From contig NZ_FMHV01000002.1 of the NCBI RefSeq assembly GCF_900091465.1, forward strand, positions 2,976,001 to 3,040,000: DNA of 64,000 bases. Direction: 5' to 3'. The DNA comes from Micromonospora rhizosphaerae (GTDB taxonomy: Bacteria > Actinomycetota > Actinomycetes > Mycobacteriales > Micromonosporaceae). Within the stretch, counting starts at the first letter, position 1. Each line of letters opens with the position of its first letter. The position numbers and the translations under genes are program-made. Shown in pieces: positions 41,235-48,770 of this stretch. The notes beneath the pieces were generated by a model. It was not told the DNA's origin. It made no database searches and saw nothing but the letters and a program-made list of their open reading frames with translations.

Positions 41235-42578
41235 GTGTCCACCGCCGCCGCCCCGCCCCGTCCGTCCCTGCTCCTGCTCGCCTACCTCGCCTTCGTCAGC
41301 CTCGGCCTGCCCGACGGGCTGATCGGCGTCGGGTGGCCGTCGATCCGGGCCGACCTCGACGTGCCCACCGAGGCGGTCGGCGTGGTGCTCACCGCGGGCA
41401 CCGTGGGCTACCTCACCTCGAGCGTGCTCGCCGGGTTCACCCTGGCCCGGCTCGGCGTCGGCTGGCTGCTCGCCGGCAGCACCCTGCTGGCCAGCCTGGC
41501 CCTCACCGGGTATGCGTTGACCCCCGCGCTCGCCCTGATGACCGGGTGCGCACTGCTGCTCGGTCTCGGCTCGGGGGCGATCGACTCGGGGCTCAACGCG
41601 TACGCCGCCGGGGCCTTCGGCCCGCGGCACATGAACTGGATGCATGCGTTCTTCGGCCTCGGCGTGGCGATCGGTCCGCTGATCATGACCGGGGCGCTCA
41701 GCGCCGGCCTGGCCTGGCGCTGGGGATACGGGATCGTCGCCGCGGCACAGCTTGCCCTGGCGGCCGCGTTCGCGCTCACCGTCCGGGCCTGGCGGGAACG
41801 GGGACCGGCGGTGCCGCGCGGCGTTGAGGTCGTCGCCGAGGCGCTCGTGCCGTCCGCCCGTCCGGAGTCGCCGGCTGGCGATCCCGGCCATGCGCCGGTG
41901 GCGAAGGCCAGCGAGCCCGTCCCGGTCGGGGCGGCCGTGCCGGACCGCGGCCCGGCCGCGGAGGTGCCGGACGCGCCCCCGGTGTCGCGGCCGGTGCGGA
42001 TCGCGGAGACTCTGCGATTGCCGGCCGTCTGGCTCGGCGCGGTCGCCTTCGCGGTCTACGTGGCGATCGAGGTGGCCACCGGGCTCTGGGCGTTCCTGCT
42101 GCTGACCGAGGGGCGGGGGCTCGCTGCGGCGGTCGCCGGAGTCTGCGTCTCCGGCTACTGGGGCAGCCTGTTCGTGGGTCGGGTGGTGCAGGGGGTGGTC
42201 GCCGAACGGCTGGGTACCTCGCTCGTGCTGCGGGGGAGCCTGTTCGGGATGGCCGCGGGCGCGCTGCTGATCGCCCTGCCCGCGCCGGCCTGGGTGGCGG
42301 TGGCCGGGCTGCTGGTGGTCGGCTTCGCCGCGGCACCGGTCTTCCCGCTGCTGACCCTCACCACGGCGGAACGGGTCGGCGGGGCGCACGCCGACCGGAC
42401 CATCGGCCTGCAGATCGGCGCGGCCGGGCTGGGCGGCGCGCTGGTCCCGGCCGGGATCGGGGTGTTGCTCGGGCGTACGTCGGTGGAGGCGCTCGGCTCG
42501 GCGCTGCTCGTGCTGGCGGTGGCGCTGATCGTCCTGCACGCCGCCTGGTCGCGGCGGCCCGCTCCGATCGCCCACTGA
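41235..42578 (+). CDS. Major facilitator superfamily transporter
   Basis: 447 residues, 12 membrane helices in two halves separated by a Pro/Ala-rich cytoplasmic loop (about 200-255). LGLPDGLIGVGWPSIRADLDVP, GSGAIDSGLNAYAAGAFGPRHMNWMHAFFGLGVAIGPL and the second-half motif GRVVQGVVAERLG are typical of the MFS branch that includes fucose/sugar permease-like carriers. Substrate unknown. GTG start at 41235 with CAGGAT 8 nt upstream (leaderless type). Confidence 0.9.
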   Translation: MSTAAAPPRPSLLLLAYLAFVSLGLPDGLIGVGWPSIRADLDVPTEAVGVVLTAGTVGYLTSSVLAGFTLARLGVGWLLAGSTLLASLALTGYALTPALALMTGCALLLGLGSGAIDSGLNAYAAGAFGPRHMNWMHAFFGLGVAIGPLIMTGALSAGLAWRWGYGIVAAAQLALAAAFALTVRAWRERGPAVPRGVEVVAEALVPSARPESPAGDPGHAPVAKASEPVPVGAAVPDRGPAAEVPDAPPVSRPVRIAETLRLPAVWLGAVAFAVYVAIEVATGLWAFLLLTEGRGLAAAVAGVCVSGYWGSLFVGRVVQGVVAERLGTSLVLRGSLFGMAAGALLIALPAPAWVAVAGLLVVGFAAAPVFPLLTLTTAERVGGAHADRTIGLQIGAAGLGGALVPAGIGVLLGRTSVEALGSALLVLAVALIVLHAAWSRRPAPIAH

Positions 42579-42612
42579 CGCTCCTTCGGAGCTCAGCGAC
42601 CGCCGCACGGCG

Positions 42613-42639
42613 AGGGGCGCCGGAGCCCCCGGCCCCTCA
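42613..42639. terminator. Hairpin after the MFS gene
   Basis: GAGGGG-CG-CCGG / CCGG-CCCCTC stem with a two-base bulge and AGCCC loop, reaching the stop codon of the opposing small gene. Likely terminates the MFS transcript. Confidence 0.5.
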
Positions 42640-42894
42640 GACGTCCGGGCCGGTCCGTCCGGTCGTGGAGGGCCGGTACGCCCGCTCCGAGTCGGTCATC
42701 TCCCGCCGCTCCACGTCCCCCGCGCCGCGGTCCACCGCCTCCGGCCCGTGCCCGAATCCGGCCTCGGCTCCGGCGTCACCGCCGGTGACGTCGTCGGCCT
42801 GCCCGTCGGGGGTCGACCGGGCGACGGCCCGGTCCAGCTCCCGCAAGGGGATCCGTTCCTCGTCGCGCCACACGCCGCTGTCGTTGTCCGTCAT
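42637..42894 (-). CDS. 85-residue hydrophilic protein of unknown function
   Basis: Highly charged and glycine-rich (MTDNDSGVWRDEERIPLRELDRAVARS..., then GGDAGAEAGFGHGPEAVDRG and SERAYRPSTTGRT), probably disordered. An excellent SigB-type promoter (GTTT-N15-GGGTAC) ends 9 nt before the ATG, which strongly supports the start and suggests a short-leader stress transcript. No family recognised. Confidence 0.75.
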   Translation of the reverse strand: MTDNDSGVWRDEERIPLRELDRAVARSTPDGQADDVTGGDAGAEAGFGHGPEAVDRGAGDVERREMTDSERAYRPSTTGRTGPDV

Positions 42895-42903
42895 GGTTTT
42901 GCC

Positions 42904-42928
42904 GTACCCGTGGGCGGTGATCGCAAAC
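42904..42928 (-). promoter_or_regulatory. SigB-type promoter, best match in window
   Basis: On the minus strand GTTT (42928-42925), 15-nt spacer, GGGTAC (42909-42904), an exact consensus match, 9 nt from the ATG at 42894. Confidence 0.7.
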
Positions 42929-42946
42929 GGCCACCGCCGGACACGG

Positions 42947-42976
42947 CGATGGCCGCCGGTTCGCCGGCGGCCATCG
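42947..42976. terminator. 13-bp hairpin with TTCG tetraloop
   Basis: CGATGGCCGCCGG-TTCG-CCGGCGGCCATCG, perfect over 13 bp with a stable UUCG-type loop. It lies 29 nt past the stop of the SRPBCC gene at 43006 and terminates that transcript before the next gene's promoter. Confidence 0.85.
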
Positions 42977-43005
42977 GAGAGGTCACGTGCGGGGGTCAGC
43001 GGGGG

Positions 43006-43467
43006 TCACGGCTGCGGCCGGTCGACCCTGCCGCGCCAGGCGCCGGTCTCCTGACCGCGCCGCTCGATGAACTGCTTGAACCGTTCCAGGTCGCCCTTGG
43101 CCCGCCGGTCGACCACGCCCAGCTTGTCGCCGGCCCGCTCGACCACGCCGCGCGGCTCGAGCTCCATCTGCAGAGTCACCCGGGTGTTGTCCTCGTCGAG
43201 GCGGTGGAAGGTCACCACGCCGGCCTGCCGGGTGCCGTCGGTGGAACGCCAGGCGACCCGCTCGTCCGGTAGCTGCTCGGTGATCTCGGCGTCGAACTCG
43301 CGCTTCACCCCGGCGATCTCGACGGTCCAGTGGGTCATCGTGTCGGAGAGCTGTCGGACCTCCTGGACACCCTCCATGAAGTGCGGGAACTCCTCGAACT
43401 GGGTCCACTGGTCGTAGGCGGTCCGGATCGGGACGGAGACGTCCACGTGCTCCATAACGCCACTCAT
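43006..43467 (-). CDS. SRPBCC (START-like) family protein
   Basis: 153 residues. VDVSVPIRTAYDQWTQFEEFPHFMEGVQEVRQLSD and VTFHRLDEDNTRVTLQMELEPRGVVERAGDKLGVVDRRAKGDLERFKQFIE match the polyketide-cyclase/START-like group frequent in actinomycete stress loci, which binds hydrophobic ligands. AGAGGAGGA precedes the ATG at 43467. In the same direction as the DUF2795 gene, 52 nt downstream of it, and perhaps co-transcribed. Confidence 0.9.
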   Translation of the reverse strand: MSGVMEHVDVSVPIRTAYDQWTQFEEFPHFMEGVQEVRQLSDTMTHWTVEIAGVKREFDAEITEQLPDERVAWRSTDGTRQAGVVTFHRLDEDNTRVTLQMELEPRGVVERAGDKLGVVDRRAKGDLERFKQFIERRGQETGAWRGRVDRPQP

Positions 43468-43519
43468 GAAGATTCCTCCTCTGTCCGCCGGCGACTCTTC
43501 GGATCCTGGGGCGATCCGG

Positions 43520-43936
43520 TCACCAGCGTGTCGTCTCGTTCTTGTGCCCGAGCGCGGCCCACACCTCGGAGACAGTCTCGTAACGGGTCCCGTCCGGCAG
43601 GGTCGCCAGGTCGGCGATGATGTCGTCCGGCGCGTCGTTCTCCCGCGCGTTGGCGATCAGCGTCTCCCGGTCGCCGGGCAGGGCCGACATGGTGATGTAG
43701 CGGCCCAGGCGGCTCCGCCCCTCGACGTCGTCCATGCTCATCCCCTGCGGGTTGCCGCCGCGGCTCGGCCCGGCCGTCACCGTCTTCGGCTCCGGCTGGT
43801 CCTCGCCCGCCGGCTCCGGCTGGCGGTCCTCCTCGACCCGCGAGCCCCCGGCCCCCGGCCCCTGCACCAGGCCGCTGACCTCCTGGCTCATGTTGTCGTC
43901 GACCCTGGGCGAGTGCTTGCTGCTGACACGTTCCAT
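43520..43936 (-). CDS. DUF2795 domain protein
   Basis: 138 residues. The N-terminus MERVSSKHSPRVDDNMSQEVSGLVQG and the C-terminal DUF2795 region (RYITMSALPGDRETLIANARENDAPDDIIADLATLPDGTRYETVSEVWAAL in parts) fit the family. The middle is Pro/Glu-rich and likely disordered. I take the ATG at 43936: the family begins MERxSSKHSPR, and the ATG at 43948 would lie inside the -10 box of a SigB-type promoter. Confidence 0.88.
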   Translation of the reverse strand: MERVSSKHSPRVDDNMSQEVSGLVQGPGAGGSRVEEDRQPEPAGEDQPEPKTVTAGPSRGGNPQGMSMDDVEGRSRLGRYITMSALPGDRETLIANARENDAPDDIIADLATLPDGTRYETVSEVWAALGHKNETTRW

Positions 43937-43946
43937 GCCGACAGAC

Positions 43947-43971
43947 ATGCCCGGGGGGACCGCCGGTAAAC
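43947..43971 (-). promoter_or_regulatory. SigB-type promoter of the DUF2795 gene
   Basis: Minus-strand GTTT (43971-43968), 15-nt spacer, GGGCAT (43952-43947), one mismatch to GGGTAT, ending 10 nt before the ATG at 43936. Confidence 0.5.
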
Positions 43972-44000
43972 CGGGGCGGCCGGTGGAGCCGGTCATCCGG

Positions 44001-44978
44001 TCACGAATCGGCCGGCGCCCTGGGCGGCAGGACCGGCTCGCCCGGGTCCCCGGCGCCGGCCTGCAACACGCGGCCGCGCTGCACCTCGGCGTTGACCTGC
44101 ACGCCCAGCATCAGTGCGCAGTTGGACAGGTAGAGCCAGACCAGGAAGGCGATGACCGCGCCCAGGCTGCCGTAGGTCACGTCGTACGAGCCGAAGTTGG
44201 CCACGTAGAGGCCGAAGCCGAAGGAGGCGACCACCCAGGCGAGCAGGGCGAGCGCGCCGCCCGGGGTGAGCCAGCGGAACCGCGGCTGCCGGACGTTCGG
44301 TGCGATCCAGAACAGCAGCGACAACAGAGTCATCATCACCAGCGCGAGCGCCGGCCACTTGGTGACGCTCCACACCGTGCGGGCCAGCCCGCCGGCGTGC
44401 AGCAGGTCGCCGACCGCGTCGGTGACCGGTCCGCTGACGATCAGGCCGGTGGCGACCACCGCGAGCAGGACCAGGGACACCCCGGCCAGGCCGATCTGCA
44501 ACGGCCGCAGCCGGTAGAACGGCCGCCCCTCCTCGACCCCGTAGACGGCGTTGGACGCCCGGGTGAAGGCCCCGATGAAGCCGGAGGCGGACCAGAGCGC
44601 GCCGAGCAGACCGAAGCTGAGCAGCACCTTTGCCGAACCCTGCTGGTTGACCACGCCGCGGACCACCTTGACGAAGGCGTCGTTGCCCACCACCGAGCCC
44701 GCGCCGATCTCCCGGGCCAGGTCGATCACGGTGTCCACGGTGCGCTGGCCGTCGGAGACCAGCCCGACCAGGGCGACCACCACGATGGCGGAGGGGAAGA
44801 GCGCCAGCACCCCGTAGTAGGTGAGCGCCGCCGCCCAGTCGGCGCAGTTGTCCGTCACGAAGTTCCGCCCGCTGCGGACCAGCACGCCGCGCCAGGTGGC
44901 CCAGCTCAGCTGGCGCACCCGGCGGGGGATCCGGGCCCGCTGTCGGCCGGTGACCGCCGGCTCCGTCGTCGCTGCCAT
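44001..44978 (-). CDS. YihY/BrkB family membrane protein
   Basis: 325 residues with about six hydrophobic segments. N-terminal cytoplasmic SWATWRGVLVRSGRNFVTDNCADWAAALTYYGVLALFPSAIV is the YihY/BrkB signature; YRLRPLQIGLAGVSLVLLAVVATGLIVSGPV and GSLGAVIAFLVWLYLSNCALMLGVQVNAE complete it. Once named ribonuclease BN, the family is now seen as integral membrane proteins of unclear function, sometimes linked to virulence or envelope stress. GGGAG precedes the ATG at 44978. A perfect SigB-type promoter lies upstream. Confidence 0.92.
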   Translation of the reverse strand: MAATTEPAVTGRQRARIPRRVRQLSWATWRGVLVRSGRNFVTDNCADWAAALTYYGVLALFPSAIVVVALVGLVSDGQRTVDTVIDLAREIGAGSVVGNDAFVKVVRGVVNQQGSAKVLLSFGLLGALWSASGFIGAFTRASNAVYGVEEGRPFYRLRPLQIGLAGVSLVLLAVVATGLIVSGPVTDAVGDLLHAGGLARTVWSVTKWPALALVMMTLLSLLFWIAPNVRQPRFRWLTPGGALALLAWVVASFGFGLYVANFGSYDVTYGSLGAVIAFLVWLYLSNCALMLGVQVNAEVQRGRVLQAGAGDPGEPVLPPRAPADS

Positions 44979-45022
44979 GACCGCTCCCTGTGTTCCGACG
45001 CCCACCGCCGCGTGGCCGGGCG

Positions 45023-45081
45023 GTACCCCGCCGGGAGAATCGACAAACCGGTATCGGTTTGCCGCTGGGGCCTGGGGGAAC
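45023..45081. promoter_or_regulatory. Back-to-back divergent SigB-type promoters joined by a palindrome
   Basis: The palindrome CAAACCG-GTAT-CGGTTTG (45044-45061) supplies a GTTT -35 word on each strand. Leftward: GTTT (45048-45045), 16-nt spacer, GGGTAC (45028-45023), exact consensus, toward the YihY gene. Rightward: GTTT (45057-45060), 15-nt spacer, GGGAAC (45076-45081), weaker, toward the ChaB gene. Confidence 0.6.
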
Positions 45082-45118
45082 GGTCAATACAGAAGCTATC
45101 GACGCGGAGGAGGACGAG

Positions 45119-45523
45119 ATGCCCGGGCGCGAGGTACTGCCCAGCACGCTGCGGCGCTCCCCAGACAAGGCCCAGCGGACGTGGGAGAAGACGCACGACT
45201 CGGCCGTGGAGACGTACGGCGAGGGGGAGCGGGCGCACCGCAGCGCCTTCGCCGCCGTGAAGCACAAGTTCGAGAAGGTGGGCGACCACTGGGAGCCGAA
45301 GGGGCGCAAGGGCCCGAGCGACCGGCAGGCCGCCGGGGGTGGTCCCGCGCGGCGGGCGCCCACCGCCACCGGGGTGGATGCCAACGCCCCCAAGGACCAC
45401 CTGATGCAGGTCGCCAAGAAGCTCGACGTGCCGGGCCGGTCCCGGATGACCAAGCCGGAACTGGTCAAGGCGATCCAGAAGGCGAACGCCAAGGCGACCC
45501 GCGAGGCGCGCGGCGGCCGCTGA
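45119..45523 (+). CDS. ChaB domain protein with C-terminal Rho N-terminal-like motif
   Basis: 134 residues, basic. The N-terminal ChaB domain (about 1-60) shows LPSTLRRSPDKAQRTWEKTHDSAVETYGEGERAHRSAFAAVKHKF. The C-terminal 40 residues (DHLMQVAKKLDVPGRSRMTKPELVKAIQKAN) form a SAP/Rho-N-like helix-extended-helix, which binds nucleic acid in other proteins. Named for linkage to the ChaA cation exchanger in E. coli; actual role unknown. GGAGGAGGA precedes the ATG. Transcribed divergently from YihY across paired SigB-type promoters. Confidence 0.9.
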   Translation: MPGREVLPSTLRRSPDKAQRTWEKTHDSAVETYGEGERAHRSAFAAVKHKFEKVGDHWEPKGRKGPSDRQAAGGGPARRAPTATGVDANAPKDHLMQVAKKLDVPGRSRMTKPELVKAIQKANAKATREARGGR

Positions 45524-45551
45524 CCCGCCGCCCCCTAGGCGCACATTTACG

Positions 45552-45589
45552 GAAAGAGTGGCTGTCCGGCTCGGGACAGCCACTCTTTC
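45552..45589. terminator. 16-bp perfect hairpin between convergent genes
   Basis: GAAAGAGTGGCTGTCC and GGACAGCCACTCTTTC pair perfectly with a 6-nt loop, and T-rich (CTCTTTC) / A-rich ends give a bidirectional intrinsic terminator form, between ChaB and the aldehyde dehydrogenase gene. Confidence 0.9.
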
Positions 45590-45626
45590 GGTGAAATCCG
45601 GGCGGGAGTCGCCCAGGGGGTGGTGG

Positions 45627-47060
45627 TCACCAGTGGCCGCCGCCGGGGGCCTCGATGTGCACCGTCTTCACCGTGCTGAACTCGTCGAGCAGTTCCGGGC
45701 CGTACCCGAAGCCCTGACCGCTGCCGCGGCGCGGCTGCGCGGCACCGCCCGGCGCGCCCCCGAAGACCGCGTTGATCTTGACGGTGCCCACCGGCAGTTC
45801 CCGCCAGGCCCGGTGCGCGTGGCTCATCGACCCGGTGAGCACCGTGGCCGCCAGCCCGTACGGGGAGTCGGCGGCGCAGCGCAGCCCCTCGCTGAACGAG
45901 TCGACCACGATCACCGGGGCGACCGGGCCGAAGGTCTCCTCGCGGACCAGCGCCATCTCGTGCCGGCAGTCGGTGACCACGGTGGCCGGGTAGAACGCCC
46001 CCGGGCCGTCCGGCAGCCTCCCGCCGGTGCGGATCCGCGCTCCCTCGGCCACCGCGGCGGTGACCTGCCCGTGCACGTGGTCCCGGTGCCGCCGGTCCAC
46101 CAGCGGCCCGAGCTGCGTCTCCGGGTCCCGGCCGGGCCCCGTCCTCAGCGCCTCGGCCCGGTCGACCAGCGCGTCGACGAAGTCCTCGGCCACGTCCCGG
46201 TGCACGTAGATCCGTTCCACCGCCACGCAGATCTGCCCGGCGTTGGCGAAGCACCCCAGCGCCGCCTGGTCGGCCGCCCACACCGGGTCGACGTTGGCGT
46301 CCACGACCAGCGGGTCACTGCCGCCGTTCTCCAGCAGCACCTTGGCGCCGGTCCGTGCGCCGGCGGCGGCGATCGTCCGGCCGGTGGCCGTGGAACCGAC
46401 GTGCGCCACCACGTCCACCTCCTGGCCGGCCAGCGCCGCGCCCACCTCCGGGCCGCCGGTGAGCAGCGACAGCACCCCGGCCGGCAGCGCGGAGTCCAGG
46501 GCCTTCGCCAGCAGCCAGCCGGTGCCCGGCGTCCGCTCGCTCGGCTTGTAGAGCACCACGTTGCCGGTGACCAGGGCCGCGCCGAGCAGCCCGCAGGAGA
46601 CCGCCACCGGGTCGTTCCACGGGGTGATCGCCGCGACCAGGCCGCGCGGCTCGGGGGCCATGAAGTCCATCGCCGCATGGCCGCCGTGCAGCGTCCGCCC
46701 GCCCCGGAGCGGGCCCAGCTCCGCGTACTGGCGCAGCGTGCCGACGCCGGCCGCCACCCCGCCGCGCGCGTCGCCCAGCGGCTTGCCCATCTCCGCCGTC
46801 GTCGCCTGCGCCAGCTCCTCGGCGACGGCCTGGACCGCGTCCGCGGCGCGGTGCAGCGCCGCCGCCCGCTCCGCGGGCGCGGTCGCCGCCCACTCCGTCG
46901 CCACGCCCCCGGCGGCCTCGACCGCCTTGCCCACCTCGTCCGCTGTCGCCACCGGCACGGTGGTGACCGGGGTGCCGTCGGCCGGATCGTGTACGACCAG
47001 CTCGCCCCCCTCGCCGCCCGCGCCCCACACTCCACCTATGAGCTGCGCAACCGTGTACAT
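45627..47060 (-). CDS. Aldehyde dehydrogenase family protein
   Basis: 477 residues. Catalytic Glu in VLLENGGSDPLVV and catalytic Cys in FANAGQICVAVERIY are present, with ITPWNDPVAVSCG for NAD binding and VGSTATGRTIAAAGA. The PWND (usually PWNF/Y) and LENGG (usually LELGG) variants set it apart from the gabD copy at 8433. Substrate unknown. Start at the ATG at 47060 (MYTVAQLIGG); the frame continues open upstream only as antisense of the FAD oxidoreductase. Divergent from that gene. Confidence 0.92.
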   Translation of the reverse strand: MYTVAQLIGGVWGAGGEGGELVVHDPADGTPVTTVPVATADEVGKAVEAAGGVATEWAATAPAERAAALHRAADAVQAVAEELAQATTAEMGKPLGDARGGVAAGVGTLRQYAELGPLRGGRTLHGGHAAMDFMAPEPRGLVAAITPWNDPVAVSCGLLGAALVTGNVVLYKPSERTPGTGWLLAKALDSALPAGVLSLLTGGPEVGAALAGQEVDVVAHVGSTATGRTIAAAGARTGAKVLLENGGSDPLVVDANVDPVWAADQAALGCFANAGQICVAVERIYVHRDVAEDFVDALVDRAEALRTGPGRDPETQLGPLVDRRHRDHVHGQVTAAVAEGARIRTGGRLPDGPGAFYPATVVTDCRHEMALVREETFGPVAPVIVVDSFSEGLRCAADSPYGLAATVLTGSMSHAHRAWRELPVGTVKINAVFGGAPGGAAQPRRGSGQGFGYGPELLDEFSTVKTVHIEAPGGGHW

Positions 47061-47132
47061 GCGGCAGTGGATGCCCCGGCCCCGCCAAGGCAAACGCGTT
47101 TCGCCCGGTAACCGGCCGGGTAGGCGGGTCGG

Positions 47133-48737
47133 ATGATTTCGACCGGCGCGGAGAGTGCGGACGCCGTCGTCATCGGCGCCGGCCACAACGGTCTGGTGGC
47201 CGCCAACCTGCTGGCCGACGCGGGCTGGGACGTCCTGGTACTGGAGGCGACCGAGGTGCCGGGCGGCGCGGTCCGCTCCGCCGTTGTGACCGTCCCCGGC
47301 TACCTCAGCGACCTTTACAGCTCCTTCTACCCCCTCGGGTACGCCTCGCCGGTGCTGCGCCGGCTGGACCTGGACCGGTACGGCCTCAACTGGACCCACG
47401 CCCCGGACGTCCTGGCCCACCTGCTGCCCGACGGGCGCGCCGCGGTGATCAACCGGGACCTGGACGCCACCGCCGCCTCGCTGGAGACGTTCGCGCCCGG
47501 CGACGGGCAGCGCTGGCGCAACGCGTACGCCGGCTGGCTGGCGGTGGCCGAGCCGATGCTCGCCACCATCACCACGCCCTTCCCGCCGGTGCGCGGCGGG
47601 TTGACCCTGCTGCGCCGGCTGCGCGTCTCCGGCGCGCTCCGGCTGGCCCGCCGGCTGGTGGTGCCGGTCCGGAAGCTGGGCGAGGAGCTCTTCGACGGCG
47701 AGGGCGGGCCGGCCCTGCTCGCCGGCTGCGCGCTGCACACCGATCTCTCCCCCGAGGAAGCCGGCTCCGGGGTGTACGGCTGGCTGCTCGCCATGCTCGG
47801 CCAGCAGGTCGGCTGGCCGGTCCCGGTCGGCGGCGCGCAGAAGATCACCGACGCGCTGGTGGCCCGGCTGAAGGAGCGCGGCGGCCGGATCGACTACGGC
47901 GCCCGGGTCGACCGGGTGCTTGTCGCGCGGGGTCGGGCCACGGGAGTCCGCACCGTCGGCGGCGCCACCTGGCGGGCCCGGCGCGCGGTGCTGGCCGACG
48001 TGCCGGCGCCGGCCCTCTATCTGGACCTGGTCGGCGCGGCGCTGCTGCCGCCCCGGCTGGTGGAGGACCTTGCCCACTTCAAGTGGGACGGGTCCACGCT
48101 CAAGGTGGACTGGGCCCTGTCCGCGCCGGTGCCGTGGAAGAACCGGGCCGTGGCGGGCGCCGGCACGGTGCACCTCGGCGCCGACCTGAACGGGCTGACC
48201 AGCTACTCCGCCGCGCTCGCCCGGGGCGAGCTGCCGCGCGACCCGTTCCTGCTGGTCGGACAGATGTCGGTGGCGGACCCGAACCACTCCCCGGCGGGCA
48301 CCGAGTCGCTCTGGTCGTACACCCATCTGCCGTTCCGCCGGGAATGGCGGGCCGAGGAGGTGGCGGCGCACGTCGAGCGGATGGAGGAGGTGCTGGAGGA
48401 CGCCGCGCCCGGCTTCCGCAACCTGATCCTGGGCCGGCACGTGGCCGGCCCGGCCGAGCTCGAGAAGGGCGACCCGAGCCTGGTCGGCGGCGCGATCGGC
48501 GGCGGCACCGGGGCCGCGTACCAGCAGCTCTTCCTGCGCCCGATCCCCGGCCTGGGCCGCGCGGACACCCCGGTGGACCGGCTCTTCCTGGCGAGCTCGT
48601 CGGCCCACCCCGGGGGCGGCGTGCACGGCGCCCCCGGGGCGAACGCCGCCCGGGCCGCCCTGGCCCGGGACCGCGCGGTCACCGGCGATCTCTACGCCGG
48701 TGTGATCGGCGCCGCGCACCGGGTGGTGTACCGCTGA
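47133..48737 (+). CDS. FAD-dependent oxidoreductase, phytoene-desaturase-like
   Basis: 534 residues. The N-terminal dinucleotide-binding motif AVVIGAGHNGLVAANLLADAGWDVLVLEATEVPGGAVRS is typical of the carotenoid-desaturase/amine-oxidase-like flavoproteins (the GAGHNGL group), and the C-terminal LFLASSSAHPGGGVHGAPGANAARAAL is the matching FAD-closing motif. Members of this uncharacterised subgroup resemble pyridine nucleotide-disulfide oxidoreductase domain protein 2. Substrate unknown. A TAGGCG hexamer lies 6 nt before the ATG (leaderless type). Confidence 0.9.
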   Translation: MISTGAESADAVVIGAGHNGLVAANLLADAGWDVLVLEATEVPGGAVRSAVVTVPGYLSDLYSSFYPLGYASPVLRRLDLDRYGLNWTHAPDVLAHLLPDGRAAVINRDLDATAASLETFAPGDGQRWRNAYAGWLAVAEPMLATITTPFPPVRGGLTLLRRLRVSGALRLARRLVVPVRKLGEELFDGEGGPALLAGCALHTDLSPEEAGSGVYGWLLAMLGQQVGWPVPVGGAQKITDALVARLKERGGRIDYGARVDRVLVARGRATGVRTVGGATWRARRAVLADVPAPALYLDLVGAALLPPRLVEDLAHFKWDGSTLKVDWALSAPVPWKNRAVAGAGTVHLGADLNGLTSYSAALARGELPRDPFLLVGQMSVADPNHSPAGTESLWSYTHLPFRREWRAEEVAAHVERMEEVLEDAAPGFRNLILGRHVAGPAELEKGDPSLVGGAIGGGTGAAYQQLFLRPIPGLGRADTPVDRLFLASSSAHPGGGVHGAPGANAARAALARDRAVTGDLYAGVIGAAHRVVYR

Positions 48738-48770
48738 ACGCGCCCGCGCCGCCCGCCCTCGGTCGGGGCC

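Noticed and set aside
41073..42608. Upstream extension of the small membrane protein frame at 40860
   Set aside because: It runs antisense to the MFS transporter and has shadow composition.
42579..43005. Possible CRISPR or repeat array among the hairpins
   Set aside because: The hairpins are single, differ in sequence and fit terminators; there is no repeated unit with regular spacers.
47061..48719. N-terminal extension of the aldehyde dehydrogenase frame to 48719
   Set aside because: The extension is antisense to the FAD oxidoreductase gene. The true start MYTVAQL at 47060 begins the dehydrogenase domain.
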